Of a stretch of DNA of 64,000 bases, positions 26,602 through 35,312 are shown one piece after another. The stretch is taken from NCBI GenBank assembly GCA_963740215.1, contig CAVUDJ010000008.1:806001-870000 (forward strand), in the 5' to 3' direction. Both the position numbers and the translations under genes were made by a program. The stretch's first letter is position 1; each line of letters begins with the position of its first letter. Under the pieces are notes generated by a model, which did no database searches, was not told where the DNA came from, and saw nothing but the letters and a program-made list of their open reading frames with translations. This DNA comes from CAVVAL01 sp963740215 (GTDB lineage Bacteria > Actinomycetota > Actinomycetes > Mycobacteriales > Cryptosporangiaceae).

Positions 26602-26701
26602 CGTTCCTCCACGGATGGGGGCGTCGAGCGGATACGACGCCTGCTGGGTGAGTAGCCACGATTCGAAGATCCAAACGTCGCCGCAGCACTACGCTCGCCG
26701 G

Positions 26702-27244
26702 GTGTCCGAACGCGCCACAACTATCCACAAGCGACTCAAGTCGGTGGCCGGCACCACCGTCCTCGTGGCGGTATTCCTCGTCATCTGCTGGCCAGGCTTC
26801 ATCCTGGCGTTGGCGCCGGCTGTGCGCGCCGCATTCGGATTCGGCACACCTGGGGTGATCCGGCTCGACGAGCGCATCCACGCCAAGACCACGGCCTGGA
26901 TCGGAGAGTTCCGCAGCGACGACGGACGCGTGGTCCGCGAGCGGGTGTCGTTCCAGCCCGACGGCCGGATCCACCAGCTCGGCGACACGGTTCCGGTTCT
27001 TTACAACCCGACTCCTGGCGGCTGGTTCAGCCCGGGCGGCGACTCCGTCTATCCCCGGTCTTGGAACTTCTCCTGGACGTACCCCGCCGCCGTGACCGCC
27101 GCCTGGGCCGGCGTGCTCGCGTGGGCCGCGTGGCGCCTTCGTCGCTGGCTGCGCCGGCGCGGCCTGCTGCGGGAACGCGTCGCGCCCCCCGCGCCGGCGT
27201 GTTCCTGCGAGCGGCCCGACCGGTGTGGACGCGGGCGGGCCTAG
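26702..27244 (+). CDS. Membrane protein with DUF3592-like extracytoplasmic domain
   Basis: 180 residues from a GTG. A first TM helix (TTVLVAVFLVICWPGFILAL) is followed by a beta-rich soluble part with TTAWIGEFRSDDGRVVRERV and a GDTVPVLYNP motif, typical of DUF3592 proteins. A second TM (TYPAAVTAAWAGVLAWAAW) and an arginine-rich, partly cysteine-containing tail close it. Function unknown. Its last four bases overlap the end of the convergent regulator gene, so they share a 3' boundary. Confidence 0.72.
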   Translation: MSERATTIHKRLKSVAGTTVLVAVFLVICWPGFILALAPAVRAAFGFGTPGVIRLDERIHAKTTAWIGEFRSDDGRVVRERVSFQPDGRIHQLGDTVPVLYNPTPGGWFSPGGDSVYPRSWNFSWTYPAAVTAAWAGVLAWAAWRLRRWLRRRGLLRERVAPPAPACSCERPDRCGRGRA

Positions 27245-27969
27245 GCGCCCAGAGCTCGCGAGCCAGGAGTCTCGGGCGCGACGACCACGCAGCAGCAGTC
27301 CGCCGACGGATCGAGTGTGGCATGCAGCGACGCCGGTTCGAGGCCGTCGAGGACGCCGTCGATGAGGTCGAGGTTCATCCGGCAGACGAGGTCGCGGTAG
27401 CGCTGGGCGAGGCTGTGGAAGGGGCAGTTGCCCAGCGTCAGGCATCCCGCCCGGAGCCGCGGCTCGTAGCCCTGCTCGGCGAGCACCTCCCCCACCGCTC
27501 GCAGCGCGTCCTCCGGGGTGCGGTGCGAGCCGAGGAGCCCACGCGCCTGCTCGCCGATTTCACGCCCCGCCGACCGGGCCGCTTCGGTCAGCGTGTCGTC
27601 GACGGGTGCGCCGGCGCGCTGCGCCTCGGTGATCGCCTCGGCCATCACCCGGCCGGCCAGGTCGTAGCGGCGCTCGGGCAGGCTCACCGCGATCTCGCGG
27701 TCCGCGCGGCGGTAGAGCTTGGCGGGGCGGCCCGCGCCGGGACCTGTACGCCCGGGCGGGCGGCGGTACTCGACGTCGAGCAGGCCGTCCTCGACGAGCT
27801 TGTCGAGGTGGAACTTCGCCGTGTGGTGGGCGACGCCGACACCCGCCGCGGCCTCCTCCCGGCCGACCGGGTCCTCCTGGCTCACCACGTACCGGTAGAG
27901 CGCGCGGCGCACGGGTTCCCCCAGCGCGGCGACGCTCGCCACGTCCGCATCGAAGTCGTCGGTAGGCAC
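27241..27969 (-). CDS. Winged-helix regulator with cysteine cluster (SufR-like)
   Basis: 242 residues. An ArsR-like winged helix (EPVRRALYRYVVSQEDPVGR, VAHHTAKFHLDKLVEDGLLD) is followed by a long C-terminal domain with Cys176, Cys182 (CLTLGNCPFHSLAQ), Cys196 and a CCC triplet at 225-227. Iron-sulfur-binding SufR repressors carry a comparable spaced-cysteine arrangement in this domain, so Fe-S or redox sensing is a reasonable inference. No suf genes are nearby; the divergent DoxX-like membrane gene is the probable target, with half-sites in the 85-bp spacer. The start at 27969 is the first good one. Confidence 0.82.
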   Translation of the reverse strand: MPTDDFDADVASVAALGEPVRRALYRYVVSQEDPVGREEAAAGVGVAHHTAKFHLDKLVEDGLLDVEYRRPPGRTGPGAGRPAKLYRRADREIAVSLPERRYDLAGRVMAEAITEAQRAGAPVDDTLTEAARSAGREIGEQARGLLGSHRTPEDALRAVGEVLAEQGYEPRLRAGCLTLGNCPFHSLAQRYRDLVCRMNLDLIDGVLDGLEPASLHATLDPSADCCCVVVAPETPGSRALGA

Positions 27970-27970
27970 G

Positions 27971-28028
27971 TCTGGATTCTAACGGACATGGCCATTGACG
28001 AAAGAGGCGCCGGCGTTCTAACGTCCAG
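27971..28028. promoter_or_regulatory. Repeat half-sites between the SufR-like and DoxX genes
   Basis: TCTGGATTCTAACGGACAT near the left end and GTTCTAACGTCCAGAT near the right share TTCTAACG as a direct repeat and carry TCTGGA/TCCAGA as outer inverted ends. They occupy the spacer between divergent genes. Binding by the SufR-like regulator is inferred. Confidence 0.4.
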
Positions 28029-28054
28029 ATAATCGTCCTTTAGAAGGAGTGGCC

Positions 28055-28465
28055 ATGACTGTCACCGCCGACCGCCTCAAGACCGAGCCTGCCTTCCAGG
28101 CGTTCTGGCTCCTCCGCATCGGCTTCACCGCGGCGCCGATCCTGTTCGGGCTGGACAAGTTCGCCAACCTGCTCACCGACTGGGAGGGCTACCTCGCGCC
28201 GAGCATCGACAAGCTCGTCCCCGGCACCGCGCACCAGGCGATGCTCGCCGTCGGAGTCATCGAGATCATCGCCGGCGTGGTGGTCGCGCTACTCCCCCGG
28301 TTCGGCGGCTACCTGGTCGCGGCCTGGCTCGGCGGGATCATCGTCAACCTGCTCATACTCGGCGACTACTACGACGTGGCCCTGCGCGACTTCGGGCTGC
28401 TCATCGGTGCACTGGCGCTCGCCCGGCTCGCGACGGCGTTCCCGGCTAGGCCACCGGTCGCATGA
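28055..28465 (+). CDS. DoxX-like membrane protein
   Basis: 136 residues with four membrane helices in the DoxX pattern: WLLRIGFTAAPILFGLDKFA, HQAMLAVGVIEIIAGVVVAL, YLVAAWLGGIIVNLLILGDY and DFGLLIGALALARLATA. AGAAGGAGT precedes the ATG at 28055; an in-frame GTG two codons earlier is less likely. DoxX-type proteins in actinobacteria act with oxidative-stress and thiol systems, which fits a divergent cysteine-rich regulator. Confidence 0.82.
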   Translation: MTVTADRLKTEPAFQAFWLLRIGFTAAPILFGLDKFANLLTDWEGYLAPSIDKLVPGTAHQAMLAVGVIEIIAGVVVALLPRFGGYLVAAWLGGIIVNLLILGDYYDVALRDFGLLIGALALARLATAFPARPPVA

Positions 28466-28563
28466 CATATGTCTCGACCGAGATACGCCACCTGGCGGAT
28501 GTTTCGTGTAACGCCTGAGGGGACCGTAGGTACTGAGGAAATAACCCTCTCGCCAAGGTCGTG

Positions 28564-28737
28564 ATGACGATGACCGCACAGACGTACCGGACCTCAACGT
28601 CACCCGAACCGGCCACGTACCTGGAGCTCGCCGGACGGATCGACTGGCGCGAGACCGGCTCCAGCGCGGGCATCGACGACGCCCCCGGCAGCTGGTACGA
28701 CCCGTCCGAGCCGCAGGACCTGCTGTGGGCGGCGTGA
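28564..28737 (+). CDS. 57-residue small protein
   Basis: A short open frame from ATG 28564 (or GTG 28561) to TGA 28737, acidic and rich in Pro, Ser and Trp: it starts MTMTAQTYRTSTSPEPATYL, contains LAGRIDWRETGSS and ends SEPQDLLWAA. It abuts the end of the convergent LigD polymerase gene. Codon third positions are GC-rich like the real genes here. No family is recognised and the upstream AAGG is a weak ribosome site, so it is a tentative call. Confidence 0.4.
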   Translation: MTMTAQTYRTSTSPEPATYLELAGRIDWRETGSSAGIDDAPGSWYDPSEPQDLLWAA

Positions 28738-28738
28738 G

Positions 28739-29692
28739 CTACTCCTCCCGGCGGGCGCGGGCGCGGCGTTTGCCCTCGTGCATCGCCTGCACCCGCGCCA
28801 CCGGGATCGCGCGGCCCTCCTCGACCAGGTCGTCCGGCAGCCCCTGCGGGGCAGGCATACGTTCGGCCCACGGGTCAGCACCCGCGAGTAGATCCAGTGC
28901 GGTGTGCACGGTGAAGTCGGTGGGCGCGACGGACTCGACGTCGTCCCACGCGACCGGGAACGAGACCGGAGTCCCCGGACGCAGCCGTGGGCTGTACGCC
29001 GCGACGACCGTGGCACCGCCGGACCGGGTGGAGTCGAGGAATACCTTGCCGCCACGGTCCTCGCGGATGTAGGCGGTCGTGGCGAGGACGGGGTCGATGC
29101 GCTCGGCGCGGGCGGCGATCGCGCGGGTCGCGGCGGCCACCTCCTCCATCGTCGCCCCCTCGCCGACCGGCACGAACACGTGGACGCCCTTGGCGCCGCT
29201 GGTCTTCACGACACCTTCCAGGCCCGCCTCGGCCAGTGCCTGGCGGACGAGCAACGCGGCGTCGACGGCCATGCGGAACGCGTCGCCGGAGGGCGGGTCG
29301 AGGTCGAGCACGAGGTAGGTAGGCCGGTCCCACGCGTCGGCGTGCACCAGCGTGGGGTGGTACTCGATCGCACGCTGGTTGGCGAACCACAGCAGCGTGC
29401 GGCGGTCGTTGCACAGCGCGTAGGACACTTCCCGCTTCGACGACTCCGCCCACACCGTGACGGTCTTCACCCACGGCGGCGTGTACTTCGGGACGTTCTT
29501 CTGCATGAACGGCTTCTGGCCGCGCAGCGCACGCACCACCGACAGCGGCCGGTCGCGCAGTTCGGGGAGGATGCGGTCGCGGACGGCGTCCAGATAGTCC
29601 ACGAGGTCGCCCTTGGTGGCGTCCGCGCCGTCGAACAGCGGCTGGTCGAGGTTCGTCAGGTTCACGCCGTCCCGTTCCTCGCCACCGCTCAT
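28739..29692 (-). CDS. LigD-type polymerase/primase domain protein
   Basis: 317 residues covering only the polymerase domain of the bacterial end-joining ligase LigD (archaeo-eukaryotic primase fold). Motifs: LSVVRALRGQKPFMQKN near the start, LDLDPP with catalytic Asp130 and Asp132, TSGAKGVHVFVP with the nucleotide-binding Ser/Lys/His, and AAYSPRLRPGTPVSFPVAWD toward the end. It fills gaps and adds nucleotides at broken ends. Ligase and nuclease domains are absent, so it is a stand-alone polymerase of the kind often encoded next to Ku; no Ku gene is in the window. Confidence 0.92.
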   Translation of the reverse strand: MSGGEERDGVNLTNLDQPLFDGADATKGDLVDYLDAVRDRILPELRDRPLSVVRALRGQKPFMQKNVPKYTPPWVKTVTVWAESSKREVSYALCNDRRTLLWFANQRAIEYHPTLVHADAWDRPTYLVLDLDPPSGDAFRMAVDAALLVRQALAEAGLEGVVKTSGAKGVHVFVPVGEGATMEEVAAATRAIAARAERIDPVLATTAYIREDRGGKVFLDSTRSGGATVVAAYSPRLRPGTPVSFPVAWDDVESVAPTDFTVHTALDLLAGADPWAERMPAPQGLPDDLVEEGRAIPVARVQAMHEGKRRARARREE

Positions 29693-29822
29693 CGGCCCAC
29701 CTTCCCACGCAGGTTCGACAGGTCAACAACCCTCACGCGTGAAGTTGTCCGCTTTGGGGTACACCGTCGGCGTCTCGTCCCCTCAGCCGGCTTGTCGGCC
29801 CATGCGAATGAGGGAGGCCGCC

Positions 29823-30562
29823 ATGACAAACGTCGTGGAGCCCGTCCGCACCTATCCACTCGGCAAGAGCAGGCGGCCGGCCGGGCGGGCGCGGCAGTCG
29901 GGGTACGCAGACCGGGGCCGTAGCTCGGAACGCGGTCGAGAGGGCACCCGAGCTGCTGATCGGCGCTTGGCCGCCGCGGTCGACCGGACCGCGGCGCTGC
30001 GGCAAGTGGCGGTGTGCGAGGACCTGCTGCGCGTGAGCTGGGGCTGGATGCCTCGCCCGCGCTACGCGAGGCGGCGAGGCCGGCCCAGGATCAGCGATCG
30101 TCCCCGCGTTGACGGCCGGGCCGCAGCTCGTCAGCCTGCTCGGACGCCGGCCGCGCCGCGATCGTGGCCGCCGCGGCCCAGGCGGGCGTGGACAGCCTGC
30201 GGCGAGCCGTCGCGAAGGCGTCCCGCTGCACGGACGACGCGCGGAACGGACGCGCTCTGGCCGCGCTCGGGAGCGCGCTGGTCCACGCGGTACGGGGGCA
30301 TGACAGCGAGGGCGCCGTGATCCTCCACGAGGCGATGCAGCGGCAGCGAGCGGGCAACCTCGTCCAGTGGTCGGCGAACATGTCCAACTTCGGCGCGCTG
30401 ATCTACCCGTTCATGCTGATGTACCTCAACAGCAAGCTGCCGAGGCCGGCTCGTCCGGGTCCGGCGTCGTACGTGCTCCTCGTCGCCAACTTCCTGTTCT
30501 TCGGCTTCTTCTTCGTGAACTTCGTCGCCGACTTCATCGGAGATCCGCTCGTCACCTTCTGA
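29823..30562 (+). pseudogene. Unrecognised protein with C-terminal membrane helix, frame broken
   Basis: The well-formed part is 30164-30562: a helical stretch (AQAGVDSLRRAVAKASRCTD, ALAALGSALVHAVRGHDSEG), then MSNFGALIYPFMLMYLNSKL and a TM helix SYVLLVANFLFFGFFFVNFV ending LVTF. Upstream, an ATG at 29823 (MTNVVEPVRTYPLG) opens an arginine-rich frame that looks out of register, so the gene probably starts there with one or more frameshifts between 29870 and 30160. I do not recognise the family. Confidence 0.4.
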
Positions 30563-30599
30563 CGCTCACGCGGGCGTCACACAGTCGCCGTGTTGCCTG

Positions 30600-30635
30600 C
30601 TCCTCGCGACCCGCCATCGGGGCGGGCGCGAGGAG
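30600..30635 (+). terminator. Hairpin downstream of the membrane-anchored gene
   Basis: CTCCTCGCG plus CCCGCC pairs with GGCGGG plus CGCGAGGAG, one bulged A, five-base loop. It lies 38 bp after a stop codon. The rest of 30563-30787 shows no gene. Confidence 0.6.
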
Positions 30636-30787
30636 GGGCCGAACTGCTGGTGGAGGCCGGCGATGTACGGGCGGGGCAGCGCGTCCTGGCGACACGTCCG
30701 CGCTGGCTTCTGCACGGCTGCTAGGCGAGGATGTCGATAACCCAGCGCTGGCGGGGCTGCTGATGGGGCCCCAGATGGGCGGCAGCC

Positions 30788-31405
30788 ATGAACGCCACCG
30801 GCTTCCTCCGCGTCCCCGAACCTGACGACCACGCCCGGCGCCTGTTCGATGAGGACATCGCCGAGGTCGGCTACGTCATGAACAACTCCCGGTTGTGGGC
30901 GTTCCAACCGGCGCTGCTCGACGGGCTGACCGCCCTGATAGGTAAGACCGCCGAGACGTACGACCTCGGCGTGCGCCAGCGCGGCATTCTCATCGCGGCG
31001 TGCGCGTCCACGCTCGGCGACGCGTACTGCTCCCTCGCCTGGGGCGGCAAGCTGGCCGCCGCGTCCGACGCGGAACTGGCCGTCGCCGTGCTCCGCGGTG
31101 ATGACACCGGGCTCACCGCGAGCGAACGGGCGATGGCCGGGTGGGCGCGCAAGGTCGTGCGGGATCCCAACGGCACCAGTGCGGACGACGTCCAGGAACT
31201 GCGCGACGCAGGCTTCACCGACTCGCAGATCTTCGGGATCACTGTGTTCGTGGCGCTGCGCCTCGCGTTCTCGACCGTCAATGACGCGCTCGGCGCACAC
31301 CCCGACGCCGCGTACCGCCTCACCGTGCCGCCAACCGTCCTGGACGCCGTGACGTACGGCCGTCCGATCGCCGCCCCGGAGCGTGCGGGATCCTCCGGGT
31401 CATAG
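30788..31405 (+). CDS. Carboxymuconolactone decarboxylase (AhpD-like) family protein
   Basis: 205 residues. The core is the AhpD/CMD helical fold with LGVRQRGILIAACASTLGDA then YCSLAWGGKL, in which two cysteines sit in the family's CxxxxGDxYC-like arrangement, followed by LTASERAMAGWARKVV and DSQIFGITVFVALRLAFSTV. Such proteins are small peroxidase-type reductants or decarboxylases; the redox role is more likely given the paired cysteines. The stop codon lies inside a dispersed hairpin element. Confidence 0.85.
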   Translation: MNATGFLRVPEPDDHARRLFDEDIAEVGYVMNNSRLWAFQPALLDGLTALIGKTAETYDLGVRQRGILIAACASTLGDAYCSLAWGGKLAAASDAELAVAVLRGDDTGLTASERAMAGWARKVVRDPNGTSADDVQELRDAGFTDSQIFGITVFVALRLAFSTVNDALGAHPDAAYRLTVPPTVLDAVTYGRPIAAPERAGSSGS

Positions 31406-31424
31406 CCCGCGACATCCTGCACAC
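31383..31424 (-). repeat. Hairpin repeat family B, copy 2
   Basis: Reverse-strand reading GTGTGCAGGATGTCGCGGGC then TATG matches the 1414-1463 element with one substitution over 24 bases. The copy is less symmetric: GTGC/GCAC, GGAT/ATCC and CGGG/CCCG pair with mismatches between. It overlaps the TAG stop (31403-31405) of the AhpD-like gene. Confidence 0.65.
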
Positions 31425-31431
31425 TTCGCAC

Positions 31432-31926
31432 ATGGACACGTTGCAGACCGTCTCGCTGCTGGCCGCCACGATCACGATGGGCCTGGTCGCCGGGGTGTTC
31501 GGCCTCTACACCCACACGATCATGCCCGGGCTGGCGAAGACGGACGACCGCACGTTCATCGGCGCCTTCCAGGCCATCGACAGGGCGATCATGAACCCGT
31601 GGTTCATCGGCGGCAGCTTCCTCGGCGCCCTGGTGACGACGGCGCTGGCCACGGTGGCACACCTCGGTGAGGACACGCTGCCGTGGATCGCGGTGGCGCT
31701 GGTGCTGTACCTGGTCACGTTCGTCATCACGATCGCGATCAACGTGCCGCTCAACAACGGGATCAAGGCGGCCGGCGACCCCGACGGCATCGACGACCTG
31801 GCCGCCGTCCGCACGCGGTTCGACGAGGCGAAGTGGCGCAGCTGGAACCTGGTGCGCACGTTCGCGTCCACGATCGCGTTCGGGTGCCTGGCCTGGGCGC
31901 TGGTGCTGCACGGCGAGTCGCTCTGA
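31432..31926 (+). CDS. DUF1772 membrane protein
   Basis: 164 residues with four membrane helices: VSLLAATITMGLVAGVFGLY, PWFIGGSFLGALVTTALATV, WIAVALVLYLVTFVITIAIN and the last near the C-terminus (TFASTIAFGCLAWALVLHG). The NVPLNN motif and the following R..F....W..WN are the DUF1772 (anthrone oxygenase-like) signature. The function in bacteria is unknown. It is convergent with the TetR gene. Confidence 0.85.
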   Translation: MDTLQTVSLLAATITMGLVAGVFGLYTHTIMPGLAKTDDRTFIGAFQAIDRAIMNPWFIGGSFLGALVTTALATVAHLGEDTLPWIAVALVLYLVTFVITIAINVPLNNGIKAAGDPDGIDDLAAVRTRFDEAKWRSWNLVRTFASTIAFGCLAWALVLHGESL

Positions 31927-31947
31927 CCTCCAGCGACCGGTGGGCGG

Positions 31948-32562
31948 CTACCGGCAGACGGCGCGCTCGGCCGTCGCGACCAGCAGCCGGGCGACCTCGC
32001 CGACCGGCAGGCCCCGGCCGGTGTAGAGCTGGTCGAAGGCGTCGAAGCTGGTGATCAGGTAGAGGATGTGGGCGGCGTCGTCGACGGTCACGTCCGGCCG
32101 CAGGAGGTCCTGCTCGGCCAGCCGCTGCGCGAGGTACGCCATCCCGCCCGCCCGGCGTTCCTCGCTTCGCTGCATGGCGCCGCCGGTTGCCTCCGGGTCG
32201 AGCGTGGCCGTCGAGAACAGCACCCGGTGGACGTCGCGGTGGGCCGCGAAGTACTCGCAGCCGGCGCGGATGCCGCCCCGGAGGTGCTCGTGCGCGTCCG
32301 GCTGGGCGACCGCGGTGAGCACCCGCTCGAACCCGCCGCGCTCCATCAGGTCAGTGGCGACGGCGTCGAACAGGCCGGCGCGGGAGCCGAAGATCAGGTA
32401 GACGGTGGAGCGAGCGACGCGGGCCGCCCGCGCGACCTGGTCGACGCTCACCGGTTGCGTCGGCGCCTCGCGCAACCGCTCGTAGACCGCGTCGAGGATG
32501 CGGCGGCGGGTCTCCTCCGCCGCCTCCGCGCGTAGCCGCTGCTCGTACTTCCGGGTCGTCAT
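31948..32562 (-). CDS. TetR family regulator
   Basis: 204 residues. The N-terminal HTH reads ETRRRILDAVYERLREAPTQ then VSVDQVARAARVARSTVYLI FG, a standard TetR DNA-binding domain; the C-terminal ligand domain is helical (HLRGGIRAGCEYFAAHRDVH). It is divergent from a flavin monooxygenase gene, with a palindrome in the 90-bp spacer, so it most likely represses that enzyme until its substrate appears. Confidence 0.9.
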   Translation of the reverse strand: MTTRKYEQRLRAEAAEETRRRILDAVYERLREAPTQPVSVDQVARAARVARSTVYLIFGSRAGLFDAVATDLMERGGFERVLTAVAQPDAHEHLRGGIRAGCEYFAAHRDVHRVLFSTATLDPEATGGAMQRSEERRAGGMAYLAQRLAEQDLLRPDVTVDDAAHILYLITSFDAFDQLYTGRGLPVGEVARLLVATAERAVCR

Positions 32563-32602
32563 CGTCAGCCATCATACATTTCGGTTGACATGCCGTCTCA
32601 CG

Positions 32603-32619
32603 GAAGACAGTGTGTCTTC
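32603..32619. promoter_or_regulatory. Probable TetR operator
   Basis: GAAGACA, three bases, TGTCTTC is a perfect inverted repeat between the divergent TetR and monooxygenase genes, the expected place for their shared operator. Confidence 0.55.
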
Positions 32620-32654
32620 TGAAATACATGCTGTCCGACGAAGGAGTTGTTCCC

Positions 32655-34080
32655 ATGCATACGCGAGAGGTACCGGTGCTGGTCGTCGGCGCCGGGCCGG
32701 CGGGCCTCACCACGGCGATCGCCCTGGCCGGCCAGGGTGTCCCGACGCTCCTGGTGGAGCGGCGGCGCGACCTGTCGAGCCTGCCGCGGGCCACCGTCGT
32801 CAGCACCCGCTCGATGGAGATCTTCCGCTCGTGGGGGCTTGAGGAGCGGGTGCACGCCGGCGGCGTCGACGTCGAGTGGCTGCTGTGGACGTGCGAGACC
32901 CTCGCCGGTGCGGCCGAGGGGTCCGCCCATGCCGTCGGCTACCCCACGCGGGAACAGAGCGCCGTGCTCAGCCCGACCGGCCCGGCATGCGTGCCACAGG
33001 ACCACCTGGAGCCGGTGCTGCTGGCACACCTGCGCTCACTGCCGGCCGCCGAGGTCGAGTTGGGCGCGGAGGTGGTCGAGGTCGCCGAGGGGCCCGACAC
33101 CGTGCGGGTGGCGCTGCGCGACACCGCGACCGGCGCGACGCGGATGGTGGACGCCGGCTACGTCGTCGCGGCCGACGGTGCGCACAGTGCGGTGCGGCGC
33201 GCCGTGGGCATCCCGATGCACGGCCCCGACCGCCTCGCCGCCAGTACCACGGCCTTGTTCCGCGCGCCGCTGTGGGACCTGCTCGGCGCTCACCGCTACG
33301 GCATCTACTTCGTCGACCACGCCGAGGGCGAGGGCGTCTTCCTGCCCGCCGGCCAGGGCGACCGCTGGCTGTACGGCGGCGCCTACGAACCGCGACCTGA
33401 TGAGCCCGCCGACGTCACCGCGGAGCGGTTCACCCGGCTGATCCGGCTCGGCGCGGGCGTGGCCGACCTCGCGGTCCGCGATGGAGCGCGTCGGCACGTT
33501 CGCGTTCGCCGCGCAGCTCGCCGCACGCTTCCGCGAGGGCCGGGTGTTCCTCGTCGGCGACGCCGCGCACCGGGTCACGCCGCGCGGCGGCACCGGCATG
33601 AACACCGCGATCGCCGACGGCTACGACCTGGGCTGGAAGCTCGCCTGGGTGCTGCGCGGCTGGGCAGGACCGGAGCTGCTCGACTCCTACGAGACCGAGC
33701 GCCGGCCCGTCGCGGAACACAACGTCGCCCGATCGGCCGATCCGTGGGGCTCCCGGCGTCGTGTCGACGAGGAGCTGCCCGCGGACCTCGGGGGGCGCAT
33801 CCCGCACCTGTGGCTGCCGCGGTCCCGCACCTCCACGCTCGACCTGCTCGGACCCGGGCTCACCGTCTTCACCGGCCCGCAACGGCGCCGCTGGGACGTG
33901 GCGACGGGCGGGGCGGCGGGGTCCCCGCCGGTCGACGTCCACGCCCTCGACCCGATGTCCGCGCGCGCGATGGGCATCTCCGACGGCGGTGCGCTGCTGG
34001 TCCGGCCCGACGGCAAGCCGGCCGACTGGTGGCCGGCCGTCGACGAGGTGGAGGCGCTGCGCGTACCGAGCTTCGGTTGA
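32655..34080 (+). pseudogene. FAD-dependent aromatic monooxygenase (PheA/TfdB-like), one frameshift
   Basis: ATG at 32655 with AAGGAG upstream. It starts with VPVLVVGAGPAGLTTAIALA, the GxGxxG dinucleotide motif, then LLVERRRDLSSLPRATVVST, VVAADGAHSAVRRAVGIPM (the DG fingerprint) and, after the break, RVFLVGDAAHRVTPRGGTGM (the GD motif that closes the flavin site). The C-terminal thioredoxin-like part is short. One base gain or loss near 33478 splits the frame; joined, the protein has about 475 residues. It would hydroxylate an aromatic or polyketide-like substrate using NAD(P)H and oxygen. Controlled by the divergent TetR. Confidence 0.78.
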
Positions 34081-34114
34081 CCGTCCCGAGACCTGACGGT
34101 GGCACGCTGGAGGG

Positions 34115-35185
34115 ATGAAACCCCGAGTGCTGGTGGCCGCCGTGGTCGGTGTCGCGGCGGTGTGCGCGCTGGTGGTGGCCACGGCGAGCTGGGGCGGCTG
34201 GTTCACCGAGCCCACAGTGGACGATGCCCCGGACGTGCCCGTCGAGACCGGCATGGTGCGCACGGTCGCCACCGGGCTGGAGGTGCCGTGGGGTGCGGCG
34301 TTCCTGCCGGATGGTCGCGCCCTGGTGACCGAACGGGACAGCACCCGGCTGCTCACCGTCACTCCGGACGGCAAGGTCGACGAGGTCCAGCGGATCACCG
34401 AGGCCCGACCGGGCGGCGAGGGCGGGCTGCTCGGCGTCGCGGTCTCGCCCAACTACGCGACCGACCGCTGGGTGTACGTGTACTACACGACCGACGACGA
34501 CAACCGCATCGCGCGGCTGCGGCTCGGCGAGCGGCCGCAGCCCATCGTCACCGGGCTGCCGCAGGCCGGGAACCACAACGGCGGGCGGATCGAGTTCGGA
34601 CCCGACGGCATGCTGTACGCCGGCACGGGCGACGCCGGCGACAGCGACCGCTCCCAGGACAAGGACTCCCTCGGCGGCAAGATCCTCCGGATGACGCCCG
34701 ACGGCGAGCCCGCGCCGGGCAATCCCTTCGACGACTCGCTCGTCTACAGCTACGGCCACCGCAACGTGCAGGGCCTCGCCTGGGACGCCGACGGGCAGCT
34801 GTACGCGTCGGAGTTCGGGCAGAACCGGTACGACGAGCTCAACCGCATCGAGCCGGGCGCCAACTACGGCTGGCCCGAGGCCGAGGGCCGCAGCGACGAC
34901 GACCGGTTCACCAACCCCGTGGCGACCTGGGCGACCGACGACGCCTCCCCCAGCGGCATCGCGATCGTCGGCGACCGCGTCTACATGGCCTGCCTACGCG
35001 GCAAGCGGCTGTACCGGATCGGCGTGGACGGGCGCGACGCGGCGATCCTGTTCAAGGACGAGTACGGGCGGCTGCGCCACGCCGAGGCGGCGCCGGACGG
35101 GTCCCTGTGGGTGTTCACGTCGAACCACGACGGGCGCGGCGACCCCAGGTCCGACGACGACCGGATCATCCGCCTGGAGCTCTGA
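34115..35185 (+). CDS. PQQ-dependent sugar dehydrogenase-like secreted protein
   Basis: 356 residues with an N-terminal signal or anchor (VLVAAVVGVAAVCALVVATA). The body is a six-bladed beta-propeller of the soluble glucose/sorbosone dehydrogenase family: LEVPWGAAFLPDGRALVTER, GGEGGLLGVAVSPNY, AGNHNGGRIEFGPDGMLYAG, YSYGHRNVQGLAWDADGQLY and EFGQNRYDELNRIEPGANYG. Conserved His and Arg in these motifs bind PQQ and substrate in true enzymes. No cysteine lipobox is present. The sugar substrate and the source of PQQ are unknown. Confidence 0.9.
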   Translation: MKPRVLVAAVVGVAAVCALVVATASWGGWFTEPTVDDAPDVPVETGMVRTVATGLEVPWGAAFLPDGRALVTERDSTRLLTVTPDGKVDEVQRITEARPGGEGGLLGVAVSPNYATDRWVYVYYTTDDDNRIARLRLGERPQPIVTGLPQAGNHNGGRIEFGPDGMLYAGTGDAGDSDRSQDKDSLGGKILRMTPDGEPAPGNPFDDSLVYSYGHRNVQGLAWDADGQLYASEFGQNRYDELNRIEPGANYGWPEAEGRSDDDRFTNPVATWATDDASPSGIAIVGDRVYMACLRGKRLYRIGVDGRDAAILFKDEYGRLRHAEAAPDGSLWVFTSNHDGRGDPRSDDDRIIRLEL

Positions 35186-35312
35186 GCCGAAGCGGCAGGA
35201 TCCGGGCCTATTGCCACAGGATCCCGCAAGCTCCGAAATTACTTGCAAGGGTGAACGGAAATTCCGGCATGCCCGTACTTCTGGTCGAGTCGTCAGCGGA
35301 CCAGGAGGAGCC

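Noticed and set aside
30566..31300. A 244-codon minus-strand frame
   Set aside because: Antisense to the AhpD-like gene with its CASTLGDAYC motif; no recognisable protein features of its own.
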